DNA of 64,000 nucleotides, taken from the NCBI RefSeq assembly GCF_017813335.1, contig NZ_JAGIYY010000008.1, positions 1 through 64,000 on the forward strand. Reading direction: 5' to 3'. A model generated the notes under the pieces. That model was not told the origin of the DNA. It was given only the letters and a program-made list of their open reading frames with translations, and made no database searches. Made by a program: the position numbers and the translations under genes. The stretch is from Tianweitania sediminis. Lineage in GTDB: Bacteria; Pseudomonadota; Alphaproteobacteria; Rhizobiales; Rhizobiaceae. Of the stretch, positions 1-8,606 are shown in pieces. The first letter of the stretch is position 1. The number at the start of each line of letters is the position of its first letter.

Positions 1-81
1 ATCGACGACTACTGTGAAGTCCACCCGCACTCCGGTCTCAAGTTCCGCTCACCACGCGAGTTCCTGCGCCTCAGTGCTTAA
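1..81 (+). CDS. IS3-family transposase OrfB, C-terminal fragment
   Basis: Only the last 26 residues and the stop codon are in the window. They contain the HPHSGLK.RSPREF motif that closes the DDE integrase domain of IS3-family OrfB transposases, the protein that cuts and joins the element ends. The gene begins upstream of the window, so whether it is intact or made by the usual OrfA/OrfB frameshift cannot be seen. Confidence 0.7.
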   Translation: MDDYCEVHPHSGLKFRSPREFLRLSA

Positions 82-120
82 ACCAACCGCCGCCTGTCCG
101 GTGAAACGGGGTCAACTCCA
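1..120 (+). mobile_element. 3' end of an IS3-family insertion sequence
   Basis: The window opens inside an insertion sequence. The visible part is the last 27 codons of the transposase, then a short non-coding tail whose outer end, read inward on the minus strand, is TGGAGTTGACCCCGTTTCAC. It ends in CA on the plus strand, as IS3-family ends do, and the TGACCCCG core resembles terminal repeats of that family. The outer boundary is placed at base 120 because base composition changes there and because the neighbouring gene's reading frame is normal up to that point. The other end lies outside the window, so the target duplication cannot be checked. Confidence 0.65.
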
Positions 121-912
121 GCTGTCTGCTAGGTAGCGGTTCCAGATGATCGGTTCAAGTCGCCTCATTTTCCGGAAGCTTGTATGCGATTGTGTCATCT
201 CGACACCCATGTCGCGGATCAGAAAATAATGAACCGCAGAAATGTCGATCAATGTGCAATCTTTGGCTTGCAATCGCTCTCGGATGGCAGGTGAAAAATT
301 ACGTCTCTCATTTAGACGAAACTCGATGATTTCGCTGGTAGAGATTGTGCTTAAAAAGGCTGAGTCTTTTGGGTTGATGGCAGAAACAAAGCCATTTTCA
401 ACTCCAATGGGAACTTTGATCCTTATTCTAAAGTAGTGGTCGCCTACGTTCTGCCTCATGCGATTGAAAAATTTGTCGCTAATATTGATTATAGTACCTG
501 TTTCGCCATCCCCATCGATAGTCGAATACTGAAGTTCATCATCTGAGCATCGCCAAACAAAAAACTGAACTCGCTTGCTCTCTGGTTCGGAGGCCTCAAA
601 GCATTTTCCGCCATCTACCATGCTCCCGGGTATAAGGGTTTGGTTGAAGATCGCTGATAAAGTCGACGTATCATGCATCACCTCAAACAAGTCATTTACC
701 TGCTCTGGTTCAGCAACGAATGGTAAGCTGATTGACAGGGAACGTAGAGCTCGCAACTCTTCAAAACGAAATCCGATGTCAAACAAGTCAAAGTGTTTGT
801 GCTTTTTACGCTGCCCGTTTCGCCAAATATTTATGTGTACCTCGGCACGAGGCGCGTAACCGGCTGCATCGATCGGAAAAGTGTCATGCCAGACGGCGAT
901 GCTGCCACGCAT
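112..912 (-). CDS. Hypothetical protein, 3' end truncated by the IS element
   Basis: I do not recognise this 266-residue protein. It has no signal peptide or membrane segment; it looks soluble, with alternating hydrophobic strands and a basic patch (RNGQRKKHKHF, about residues 32-42). The last five native codons encode YLADS. The final Trp, Ser and the TGA stop are read from the terminal repeat of the IS element, so the original protein was longer and this is a truncated allele. Its DNA is clearly AT-richer than everything after about base 1050, suggesting acquired DNA. No strong ribosome-binding site precedes the chosen ATG. It may be an accessory or defence gene, but nothing here proves that. 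Confidence 0.55.
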   Translation of the reverse strand: MRGSIAVWHDTFPIDAAGYAPRAEVHINIWRNGQRKKHKHFDLFDIGFRFEELRALRSLSISLPFVAEPEQVNDLFEVMHDTSTLSAIFNQTLIPGSMVDGGKCFEASEPESKRVQFFVWRCSDDELQYSTIDGDGETGTIINISDKFFNRMRQNVGDHYFRIRIKVPIGVENGFVSAINPKDSAFLSTISTSEIIEFRLNERRNFSPAIRERLQAKDCTLIDISAVHYFLIRDMGVEMTQSHTSFRKMRRLEPIIWNRYLADSWS

Positions 913-1270
913 AAGGAATCAAGCTCGGTCTATCTTGATTGGGATGGTGTGCTCGCAATCGTTAATCTAGAGTGATTGTTGTTCGGCTCGGTGCGTTGAA
1001 AAAAGCTCAACAAGGCTACTCGTTTACAAACGATATTATACGCCTGGTAGCTCTTCCCTCATGGGGGCGCAAAGAAAATCCTCCACCCAATCCATCCACG
1101 CCCCTACCTTCCCCGCCTATCCTCCACTTATCGCTCTCACGGGAACTCTGGTGCGCACCGGGGAAGGGGAGGGCAGCGGTGTCCGGGTTGGTTGCGCAAA
1201 CGGTAGCGCGATCTGGAGGTAATCAGTCCCCGCAAACCCGAGCGTCGGGTCGTTCACCTCAAATAAAAAA
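913..1270. other. Intergenic region with composition change
   Basis: About 360 bases without a credible gene. The part next to the orphan gene is AT-rich like that gene; from about base 1050 the sequence becomes C-rich on the plus strand and then GC-rich like the rest of the chromosome. A plus-strand open frame across it has low-complexity proline-rich content and no ribosome-binding site, so I do not call it. The region probably marks the edge of an acquired segment. Confidence 0.4.
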
Positions 1271-1290
1271 CCCCGCCGTCTCCAGCGGGG
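1265..1290 (-). terminator. Rho-independent terminator of the small secreted-protein gene
   Basis: Read on the minus strand, a CCCCGC/GCGGGG stem with an 8-nt loop is followed at once by a run of six T. It lies just beyond the stop codon of the minus-strand gene ending at 1322. Confidence 0.8.
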
Positions 1291-1321
1291 CTCCACCTCT
1301 TCCTGATCCCGTCATCCGACC

Positions 1322-1636
1322 CTAGTACACATACCGGCCGTTACGCACCTTCCGCGCGATGTTGCGCGAGGCGCGGTCCTGTTGGCGCTCGATGCGGCGG
1401 CGTTCGCGTGGGGTGATGTAGCCGTCGCGGGCAGCGCGCCATTGCGAGCGGTCGATGCGGCGCTGTTGCCGCTCGATCTGGCGCATCTCCTGGCGGGTCA
1501 GGTCGCCGCGCACCGCGCCGCGGAGGATGCGGTGCTCCTGCCGGTATTCCCGCGCTTCTGTACGATAGGTTTGCGCGAGGCTGGGCACCGCCGACGCGAT
1601 CACAAGCGCCAGGGCGCCGAGGATGACGTGCTTCAT
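1322..1636 (-). CDS. Small exported Arg/Gln-rich protein of unknown function
   Basis: A 104-residue protein. The start was chosen at the ATG that follows an AGGAG ribosome-binding site and begins a clear signal peptide (MKHVILGALALVIASAVPSL, predicted cleavage after AQ). A longer open frame upstream has no export signal. The mature part is very basic and helical, with two similar halves: an RQEMRQIERQQRRIDRSQWRA segment is echoed by TPRERRRIERQQDRASRNIA. Such small periplasmic proteins are common in Hyphomicrobiales and have no assigned function. It has its own terminator and appears monocistronic. Confidence 0.75.
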   Translation of the reverse strand: MKHVILGALALVIASAVPSLAQTYRTEAREYRQEHRILRGAVRGDLTRQEMRQIERQQRRIDRSQWRAARDGYITPRERRRIERQQDRASRNIARKVRNGRYVY

Positions 1637-2225
1637 AAAACTTCTCCTGTTGCGGTTGGCACGAAGGCCAAGCTGCTGCAGCAACGTTGAAGCGTCGCGG
1701 AAGGATGCCTGGGCGCGGATCACATCGTGTGACAGCGCGAGCCGGTGGACGGAAAGGCAGGCCAACCCCGCGTGAACCCGCCGCGCCCCAAAATTCGGTC
1801 CACGCCCCTTGGCTCCCGTCCTATGCTCACCCCGTTCTTCCAGCCGGGATCGCCGATCATGACGGTGGTTGGCGAGGAAGAACCGGCGTTTCGGCGCCGG
1901 CCTGACGTGGGCCGGAACCGGAGCGGGCGTGAGACCAAGGTCGCGGCTATCCCCTTCCCGCTAAGGCAGCGGGGGCGTGGCGCGAAGGCCACTTAAGCCA
2001 GGGGGCCACAAACCCCGCGGCGAAGCGGACGCGGCGTTTCACTCCCAGCGCTGAACGGGCGGTCGCGAGATCGCAAACAAAACCTCAACGAGCGATCCCG
2101 CGACCGCCCGTTTCCCGGACCCATGATGGTGGAACCCGCCGGCAAAAAGCCCGCGGGGCGCTGCCCTCTGCGCGGGCGACAACCACCGAGAAACCCCTCG
2201 AAACGGCAAGAAAGGAAGCGCGGGC
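1637..2225. other. Long non-coding interval with strong inverted repeats
   Basis: Nearly 590 bases with no convincing gene. Open frames on both strands (for example about 1720-1996) exist, but they lack ribosome-binding sites and look like GC-rich shadows of each other. The interval contains a 6-bp hairpin with loop (CCCGCT/AGCGGG, 1957-1973) and a much stronger stem-loop listed separately. The last 15 bases carry the AGGAAG ribosome-binding site of the next gene. Confidence 0.45.
2054..2112. repeat. Large imperfect inverted repeat (14 bp + mismatch + 6 bp, 17-nt loop)
   Basis: The arm AACGGGCGGTCGCG (2054-2067) is perfectly complementary to 2099-2112. After one A/C mismatch the pairing continues with GATCGC/GCGATC (2069-2074 and 2092-2097), leaving an A-rich 17-nt loop. 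There is no T run on either side, so it does not look like a simple terminator. It may be a palindromic intergenic repeat element, a recombination or binding site, or a structured RNA. Confidence 0.7.
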
Positions 2226-2651
2226 ATGGATTGCGCGGCGTGGATCAAAAGGTGGGAACAAGACAACGGCCCGGCCACCTGGGCGGCCTACCAATGGGGC
2301 AGCCCCGCAAACCCGGGTGGCGTGTTGCGCCCGTTTCGCCGCTGCCGGCGCTGGTCGAACGCGCAATGGTTCACCAAGCGCCAGCTCAACGCGATCGACT
2401 GGATGGTGGACACGCCGCCGGGCTTGCGCACCCTGGTGGTCGTGGATGAAGCGGGCTTCTGGCAAACCTGCGACCGCGGGCGCTGCCGGCGCGACCGGCG
2501 CTGCATGGGCTGGATGGCGGGTGACGACGATGCGGTTCCGCCCTGCTGCGATGCAAGCGAGCGTTTCCGTCTCGTGGAGGAAAAGCGGCTGGTGCGCGAC
2601 GCCGCCACCTGGGCGCTCCTGCGCGAAAGGCGAAGCGAAAACGAGGGGTAG
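2226..2651 (+). CDS. Hypothetical Cys/Trp-rich small protein
   Basis: A 141-residue protein with no signal peptide or membrane segment. It is unusually rich in Trp and Cys: near the middle a TCDRGRCRRDRRC cluster is followed by a PPCCD pair, a spacing that could bind a metal or form a small zinc-ribbon-like fold. An AGGAAG sequence nine bases before the ATG supports the start. I do not recognise the family. The opposite strand is also open over a long distance here, so coding is likely but not certain. Confidence 0.55.
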   Translation: MDCAAWIKRWEQDNGPATWAAYQWGSPANPGGVLRPFRRCRRWSNAQWFTKRQLNAIDWMVDTPPGLRTLVVVDEAGFWQTCDRGRCRRDRRCMGWMAGDDDAVPPCCDASERFRLVEEKRLVRDAATWALLRERRSENEG

Positions 2652-2770
2652 GGGCGGCGCAGACGCGTCAGCCGGAACTTGGCAGCAGGAGGCGGCGTTG
2701 CGCAGGCAACAAATCGTGCTCGACGGGAAGGAGGGCGCGGTGTTGCTCGTGAAAGGAAACCGCGCCGCCC

Positions 2771-3835
2771 ATGCAAGCCTTTGCCCAGGAAACCGCGCCC
2801 GCTGCGGGTGGCGTCGCCGGCCCGGCGGCCCCCGTCACCGCCACGACCCCGCCGCCGGATGCGCCGGAAACGGTCGACCAGGCGGTGAACCTCGACCCCG
2901 CTTACATGCTCGACAAGGTGGAAAGCTGGGTGGTGGGGTTCCAGCGCCTGCTGCCCAACATCGCGGTGGCGCTGGTGGTGTTTGCGCTGTTTTTCCTCGT
3001 GGGCTGGCTGGTCCGCCGCTCGTTTCTGCGCTGGGCCGCGCTGCACGACCGCGACAATCTCGGCGATGTGCTGGGCTCGTTTTTGCGCTGGATCATCGTG
3101 GCCGCCGGCACGCTGATTGCGCTCACCATCGTGATCCCGTCCTTGAAACCCGGCGACCTCGTGGCGGGTCTGGGCATCGGTTCGGTGGCAATCGGCTTTG
3201 CCTTCAAGGACATCCTGCAGAACTGGCTGGCCGGCCTCCTGCTCCTGATCCGCCAGCCGTTTCGTCCCGGCGACCAGATCGTGGTGAAGGATTATGAAGG
3301 CACGGTGCAGCGCATCGAAACCCGCGCCACGATCATCAAGACCTACGACGGCCGTTCGGCAATCATCCCCAATGCCGACGTGTATTCCAACGCGGTGATC
3401 GTCAACACCGCCCACCAGACCCGCCGCTCCGATTATGATGTCGGGATCGGCTATGGCGACAGCATCGATGAAGCCCGCGCGGCCATTCTCGAAGCCGTCA
3501 GTGGCATCGACGGCGTGGAAGCCAATCCGGCACCGGAAGCCCTGGTCTGGGATCTTGCGGCGTCCACGGTGAACCTGCGCGTGCGCTGGTGGACCAATTC
3601 GGTGCGCACCGATGTGGTGCATGTGAAGGCGCAGGTGCTGGAAGCGATCAAGAAGGCGCTCGATGCGGCTGGCATCGACATGCCGTTTGAAACGCAGGTC
3701 ATGCTGGTTCACGACCAGACCGACGAAGACGACGGTATCCGCGGCAAGCAGCGCGAGGGCTGGCCGAAAAAACGCGGCGCCGATGCTCCGCGTCCGGTGC
3801 GTCACCTGCGCGGGGAGGATGCGGCGAAAAGCTGA
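2771..3835 (+). CDS. MscS-family small-conductance mechanosensitive channel
   Basis: A 354-residue inner-membrane channel that opens under membrane tension and releases solutes during hypo-osmotic shock. After a Pro/Ala-rich N-terminus come three membrane segments (about 62-80, 105-123 and 128-160). The third contains the pore helix GLGIGSVAIGFAFKD and runs into the conserved PF.PGD.I beta domain that forms the cytoplasmic cage. The polar tail (from about 300) is unusual and basic. An in-frame stop lies just upstream, so the ATG is the first possible start; GAAAGGA lies before it. The last 165 coding bases belong to the first copy of a 412-bp tandem repeat, so this tail also occurs fused to a second, chimeric frame downstream. 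Confidence 0.92.
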   Translation: MQAFAQETAPAAGGVAGPAAPVTATTPPPDAPETVDQAVNLDPAYMLDKVESWVVGFQRLLPNIAVALVVFALFFLVGWLVRRSFLRWAALHDRDNLGDVLGSFLRWIIVAAGTLIALTIVIPSLKPGDLVAGLGIGSVAIGFAFKDILQNWLAGLLLLIRQPFRPGDQIVVKDYEGTVQRIETRATIIKTYDGRSAIIPNADVYSNAVIVNTAHQTRRSDYDVGIGYGDSIDEARAAILEAVSGIDGVEANPAPEALVWDLAASTVNLRVRWWTNSVRTDVVHVKAQVLEAIKKALDAAGIDMPFETQVMLVHDQTDEDDGIRGKQREGWPKKRGADAPRPVRHLRGEDAAKS

Positions 3836-4082
3836 CCTTGGAGCGGGCGAAGCGATGCACTAAAGCGGGGCTCGGCCTTCCTCATCCGGTTCCCCGTTCA
3901 TGCCTGATCCCTCCGCCGCCCCGCTCTTTTCTGGCCCGTTGTTCCTGGGCATCGACACGGGCGGCACCTACACCGACGCCGTTCTTTGGACGCCGGAGGG
4001 CGGGAACAAGGGCACCGTGATCGCCAAGGCCAAGGCGCTCACCACCCGCCACGATCTGGCAGAAGGCATTGCGGGTGCGGCC
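3671..4082 (+). repeat. 412-bp tandem direct repeat, copy 1
   Basis: This segment covers the end of the MscS gene, the intergenic space and the first 61 codons of the HyuA gene. It is followed directly by a second copy. The copies differ at two positions I can see: 3874/4286 (G/A) and 3927/4339 (T/G, changing Phe to Val). The shared sequence at the joints is TGCGGC(T/C)GGC, occurring natively in both genes, so the duplication probably arose between these 10-base near-identical stretches. Confidence 0.9.
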
Positions 4083-4247
4083 GGCATCGACATGCCGTTT
4101 GAAACGCAGGTCATGCTGGTTCACGACCAGACCGACGAAGACGACGGTATCCGCGGCAAGCAGCGCGAGGGCTGGCCGAAAAAACGCGGCGCCGATGCTC
4201 CGCGTCCGGTGCGTCACCTGCGCGGGGAGGATGCGGCGAAAAGCTGA
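3900..4247 (+). pseudogene. Chimeric frame: HyuA N-terminus fused to MscS C-terminus
   Basis: The tandem duplication joins the first 61 residues of the HyuA protein (including the GIDTGGTYTD phosphate-binding motif) in frame to the last 54 residues of the MscS channel. The result is an open frame of 115 residues. It keeps the start region of the intact gene downstream, so it may be translated, but neither half contains a complete domain. I regard it as a by-product of the duplication, not a functional gene. Confidence 0.8.
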
Positions 4248-4494
4248 CCTTGGAGCGGGCGAAGCGATGCACTAAAGCGGGGCTCAGCCTTCCTCATCCG
4301 GTTCCCCGTTCATGCCTGATCCCTCCGCCGCCCCGCTCGTTTCTGGCCCGTTGTTCCTGGGCATCGACACGGGCGGCACCTACACCGACGCCGTTCTTTG
4401 GACGCCGGAGGGCGGGAACAAGGGCACCGTGATCGCCAAGGCCAAGGCGCTCACCACCCGCCACGATCTGGCAGAAGGCATTGCGGGTGCGGCC
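4083..4494 (+). repeat. 412-bp tandem direct repeat, copy 2
   Basis: Second copy of the unit. Its 5' part re-encodes the MscS C-terminus out of context, and its 3' part supplies the start and first codons of the intact HyuA gene. Because two substitutions separate the copies, they are not simply the same reads assembled twice, although that should be checked. Confidence 0.9.
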
Positions 4495-6351
4495 GGCCGG
4501 GTGTTGCAAGCCGCGGAAGTTGCGCCGGGCGAAATCAAGCTGGTGTCCATGTCCACCACGCTCGCCACCAACGCGCTCGTTGAAGGCCAGGGCGGCCGCG
4601 TGCTTCTGGTGATGGTGGGCTTCGGGGAAGTCGATCTTGCTCGCGACGGACTGAAGGAGGCGCTGGGGTCTGATCCCATTCTTTTCCTGCCCGGCGGCCA
4701 CGATGTCCACGGCAACCCCACGCCGCTGGACACAAGCGCGCTGGAAACGGCGCTCCCGGACCTGGCGCAAAGCGTTTCGGGTGTGGCCGTGTGCGCTTAT
4801 TTCGCCACCCGCAACCCCGCCCATGAACTCGCGGTGCGCGACCTGATCCGGGCCCGCACGGGCCTGCCGGTGACAACCAGCCATGAGCTCACCTCAAAGC
4901 TCGGTGGTCCCCGCCGTGCGCTCACCACGCTCCTCAACGCCCGCTTGATTGCCATGATCGACCGCCTGGTCGCCGCCACCGAAGGCTGGCTCGATCAGCA
5001 GGGCATTCGCGCCCCGCTGATGGTGGTGCGCGGCGATGGCGCCCTGGTATCTGCCTCCTTCGCTCGAAACCGGCCCATCGAAACCATCCTGTCCGGCCCG
5101 GCCGCCAGCCTGGTTGGCGCGCGCCACATGACCGGCCTCGACGATGCGCTGGTGTCGGATATCGGCGGCACCACGACAGATGTTGCCGTGCTCGACAAGG
5201 GCCGTCCGCGCCTTGACCCGGAGGGTGCAACGGTTGGCGGGTTCCGCACGATGGTTGAAGCGGTCGCCATGCGCACCTTCGGTTTGGGCGGCGACTCGGA
5301 AGTGGCGCTCGACGATGACGGCCTCGCGCTCGGCATCAAGCTGGGTCCGCGCCGGCTTGTGCCGCTGTCGCTGCTCGGCCAGGCACATGGCCCTCTCGTG
5401 CATGAAGCGCTGGAACGGCAGTTGCGAACGCCCAATCCCGGCCGGATGGATGGTCGTTTTGCCTTGCGCACCGGCGTGCCCGACCATTTGGCCGCTGGCC
5501 TGACTGCCCCAGAGGCCAGGCTTTACGACGCGATCACCGCGACCCCCCAGCCGCTTGATCGCCTGCTCACCTCCACCGCGCAGGTCGCCACCCTCAACCG
5601 TCTGGTCGGGCGAGGCCTGATCCACGTCAGCGGCTTTACCCCGTCGGACGCCGCGCATGTGCTCCGGCTTCAGTCGAACTGGGATCATGGCGCTGCGGAT
5701 CTTGGCGGGAAACTCTTTGCCCGACGCAAAAGCGGCCGTGGCCAGCCGGTCGCGCCCGATGCCGAAACCCTGTCTGGCCGCGTGCTGGCGGCACTCACCC
5801 GTCGCTCCGCAGAAGTGATCCTCGAAACAGCCTTCGCGGAAGACGGCCTCGACGGTCCCGCAACGGTCGCCCACCCGCTGGTCCAGAACGCCTTGAACGG
5901 ACGCGGAGGGATTGCCGGGATGAGCCTTGCGGTGGATCGCCCCGTGATTGGTTTGGGCGCGTCCGCCCCGTTGCATTACGCAACACTGCCGGATCTGCTC
6001 AACCAAGGCTGCGTGGTGCCGGAAGATACGGACGTCGCCAATGCGCTCGGTGCCGTGGTCGGCCAGGTTCGCGTGTCGGTGGAAATCCGCGTTAGCCAAC
6101 CCAAGGAAGGCCTGTTTCGCGCCAGCCTTGGGGAACGGCAGGCCGATTTCAACGCGGAAGCACCGGCTATGGCTGCAGCCGAGGATTATGCGCGCTTGAT
6201 CGCCGTTGAACGCGCAGGGCAAGCGGGCGCTCAGGACCCGCAGATCACGATCAACCACGACGTGAGCGCTGCCACTGTTGAGGATCAGCGCACCTTTATC
6301 GAGGCGATCATCACGGCGACCGCAAGCGGCCGCCCGCGGATTGCCGTTTGA
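4312..6351 (+). CDS. Hydantoinase/oxoprolinase family protein, HyuA-type
   Basis: A 679-residue member of the N-methylhydantoinase A / 5-oxoprolinase / acetone carboxylase A superfamily, ATP-dependent enzymes acting on cyclic amides or related substrates. The N-terminal Hydant_A_N domain has GIDTGGTYTD (17-26) and TTLATNALVEG (82-92). The main domain has the SGPAAS motif (261-266) and the second phosphate-binding motif DIGGTTTD (283-290). Usual family length is about 690. Classical HyuA enzymes need a HyuB partner, but none is encoded beside it, so the substrate is open. The next gene is malate synthase. Its start lies in copy 2 of the tandem repeat, and I see no strong ribosome-binding site. 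Confidence 0.85.
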   Translation: MPDPSAAPLVSGPLFLGIDTGGTYTDAVLWTPEGGNKGTVIAKAKALTTRHDLAEGIAGAAGRVLQAAEVAPGEIKLVSMSTTLATNALVEGQGGRVLLVMVGFGEVDLARDGLKEALGSDPILFLPGGHDVHGNPTPLDTSALETALPDLAQSVSGVAVCAYFATRNPAHELAVRDLIRARTGLPVTTSHELTSKLGGPRRALTTLLNARLIAMIDRLVAATEGWLDQQGIRAPLMVVRGDGALVSASFARNRPIETILSGPAASLVGARHMTGLDDALVSDIGGTTTDVAVLDKGRPRLDPEGATVGGFRTMVEAVAMRTFGLGGDSEVALDDDGLALGIKLGPRRLVPLSLLGQAHGPLVHEALERQLRTPNPGRMDGRFALRTGVPDHLAAGLTAPEARLYDAITATPQPLDRLLTSTAQVATLNRLVGRGLIHVSGFTPSDAAHVLRLQSNWDHGAADLGGKLFARRKSGRGQPVAPDAETLSGRVLAALTRRSAEVILETAFAEDGLDGPATVAHPLVQNALNGRGGIAGMSLAVDRPVIGLGASAPLHYATLPDLLNQGCVVPEDTDVANALGAVVGQVRVSVEIRVSQPKEGLFRASLGERQADFNAEAPAMAAAEDYARLIAVERAGQAGAQDPQITINHDVSAATVEDQRTFIEAIITATASGRPRIAV

Positions 6352-6426
6352 AGCGACGGTGAATTGACCGTCCCCGGCGAAGATGGTCAAAGCGGCGAAG
6401 GGCGCTTTTGCAAGGGAGGAACGCTG

Positions 6427-8598
6427 GTGGCAGATCGTTTGGAAATCCACGGCTTGAAGGTGGATGCGGCGCTTGCGGCTTTCGTTCGCGACGAAGCGCT
6501 GCCGGGCACCGGTGTTGAGGAAGATGCGTTCTGGACCGGCTTTGCGAACCTTCTTGCCGATCTCGCGCCGAAGAACCACGCGCTGCTTGCAAAGCGCGAC
6601 GAGCTTCAGGCCAAGATCGACCAGTGGCATCGCGACAAGGGTGCGCCGTCCGACATGGCCGCTTACCAGGCTTTTCTGCGCGAGATCGGCTATCTTCTCC
6701 CCGAAGGTGAAGACTTTTCCGTCGCCACGGAGAATGTTGACCCCGAAATCGCCAGCGTCGCGGGCCCGCAGCTCGTTGTTCCGGTGATGAACGCCCGTTA
6801 TGCGTTGAACGCCGCCAATGCCCGCTGGGGCTCACTCTATGACGCCCTCTACGGCACCGATGCCGTTTCTGAAGAAGACGGCGCGGAAAAAGGGCGGGGC
6901 TACAATCTCAAGCGCGGCGAAAAGGTCATCAACTGGGTGCGCGATTTCCTGGATCGCGCCGTGCCGCTTGAGCATGTGTCCTGGAATGACGCCACCAAGC
7001 TCACGATCACCGATGGCGTGCTGACGGTCGGCACCGATATCCAGCCGGCCGGCCTCGAAGATCCCGGCCAGTTTGTCGGCTATCTCGGCGAGCCCGCGCG
7101 TCCCGAGCGCATCTTGCTGGTCAAAAACGGCTTGCACATCGAGATCCTGATTGATCCCCAAACGGAAATCGGCCGATCGGACAAGGCAGGCATTTCCGAT
7201 GTTCATCTGGAGTCCGCGCTGACCACCATCATGGACTGCGAGGATTCCGTCGCCGCCGTGGATGCCGAAGACAAGATCACCGTGTACCGCAACTGGCTCG
7301 GCCTGATGAAGGCTGACCTGGCGGAAGAAGTGACCAAGTCAGGCAAGACCTTTACCCGCAAGCTCAACCCGGACGAGGACTTCATTGCGCCCGATGGCGG
7401 CAACCTTCCGGTGCGTCGCCGCTCCTTGATGCTGGTGCGCAATGTCGGCCACCTCATGACAAATCCTGCGATCCTCTTGGCTGACGGTTCGGAAGTGCCG
7501 GAAGGCATCATGGACGCCGTAATGACGGCGATGATCGCGCTGCACGACATCGGTCCGGACGGCAGGCATTGGAATTCGCCGGAAGGCTCGATCTATGTCG
7601 TGAAGCCGAAGATGCATGGGCCCGAAGAAGTGGCCTTTGCCGTGGAAATCTTCGCCCGTGTCGAGGACCTGCTCGGCTTGGAGCCGAACACCATCAAGAT
7701 GGGCATCATGGATGAGGAACGGCGCACCACCGTCAACCTCAAGGAATGCATTCGCGCGGCACGGGATCGCGTCGTTTTCATCAATACCGGCTTCCTCGAT
7801 CGCACCGGCGACGAAATGCACACCTCGATGGAAGCGGGTCCGATGATCCGCAAGGGCGACATGAAGCAGGCTGCCTGGATCCAGGCCTATGAAAACTGGA
7901 ACGTTGATGTCGGCCTCGCCTGCGGTCTCGCTGGCCACGCGCAGATCGGCAAGGGCATGTGGGCGATGCCCGACCTCATGGCAGCGATGCTGGAACAAAA
8001 GATTGGTCATCCCAAGGCCGGCGCAAACACCGCCTGGGTGCCTTCCCCCACTGCTGCGACCCTTCACGCGACCCACTACCACACGGTCGATGTCCGCTCC
8101 GTGCAAAAGCAGATCAGGAACCGCGAGCGCGCCAAGCTGGAGGACATCCTGTCCGTGCCTGTCGCAACACGGCCGAACTGGACGCCTGATGACATTCAGA
8201 AGGAACTCGACAACAACGCTCAAGGCATCCTTGGCTACGTCGTGCGCTGGGTCGACCAGGGCGTCGGCTGTTCCAAGGTGCCGGATATCAACGACATCGG
8301 CCTGATGGAGGACCGCGCGACCTGCCGCATTTCCTCTCAGCACATGGCGAACTGGCTGCGCCACAAGGTGGTCAGTGAGGAACAGGTGACCGAAACCATG
8401 AAGCGCATGGCCGCGGTGGTGGATCGCCAGAACGAAGGCGATCCGCTTTACCAGCCGATGGCGAAGAACTTCGACGCGTCGATCGCCTTCCAGGCCGCAT
8501 GCGACCTCGTGTTCAAGGGCACCGAACAGCCGAACGGCTATACCGAGCCGGTTCTGCATCGCCGGCGACTGGAGCTGAAGGCGGCGGGCAAATCCTGA
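6427..8598 (+). CDS. glcB: Malate synthase G
   Basis: Condenses glyoxylate and acetyl-CoA to malate, the second step of the glyoxylate bypass and a route for glycolate use. At 723 residues it matches the monomeric G isoform. Recognisable stretches include the [15 protein letters not shown] region, [20 protein letters not shown] in the N-terminal half, and the C-terminal [24 protein letters not shown] segment. I chose the GTG that follows an AGGGAGGA ribosome-binding site six bases upstream; translation from there gives [10 protein letters not shown]. The open frame extends 21 codons further upstream without similarity to the family. Confidence 0.95.
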   Translation: MADRLEIHGLKVDAALAAFVRDEALPGTGVEEDAFWTGFANLLADLAPKNHALLAKRDELQAKIDQWHRDKGAPSDMAAYQAFLREIGYLLPEGEDFSVATENVDPEIASVAGPQLVVPVMNARYALNAANARWGSLYDALYGTDAVSEEDGAEKGRGYNLKRGEKVINWVRDFLDRAVPLEHVSWNDATKLTITDGVLTVGTDIQPAGLEDPGQFVGYLGEPARPERILLVKNGLHIEILIDPQTEIGRSDKAGISDVHLESALTTIMDCEDSVAAVDAEDKITVYRNWLGLMKADLAEEVTKSGKTFTRKLNPDEDFIAPDGGNLPVRRRSLMLVRNVGHLMTNPAILLADGSEVPEGIMDAVMTAMIALHDIGPDGRHWNSPEGSIYVVKPKMHGPEEVAFAVEIFARVEDLLGLEPNTIKMGIMDEERRTTVNLKECIRAARDRVVFINTGFLDRTGDEMHTSMEAGPMIRKGDMKQAAWIQAYENWNVDVGLACGLAGHAQIGKGMWAMPDLMAAMLEQKIGHPKAGANTAWVPSPTAATLHATHYHTVDVRSVQKQIRNRERAKLEDILSVPVATRPNWTPDDIQKELDNNAQGILGYVVRWVDQGVGCSKVPDINDIGLMEDRATCRISSQHMANWLRHKVVSEEQVTETMKRMAAVVDRQNEGDPLYQPMAKNFDASIAFQAACDLVFKGTEQPNGYTEPVLHRRRLELKAAGKS

Positions 8599-8606
8599 CC
8601 TGAACG

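Noticed and set aside
972-1325. 117-codon plus-strand frame before the small exported protein
   Set aside because: Proline- and serine-rich low complexity, no ribosome-binding site, and it runs over the terminator of the opposite gene.
1720-1996. Overlapping small frames on both strands in the 590-base gap
   Set aside because: They mirror each other, lack ribosome-binding sites and have no recognisable protein features. Kept only as an unexplained interval.
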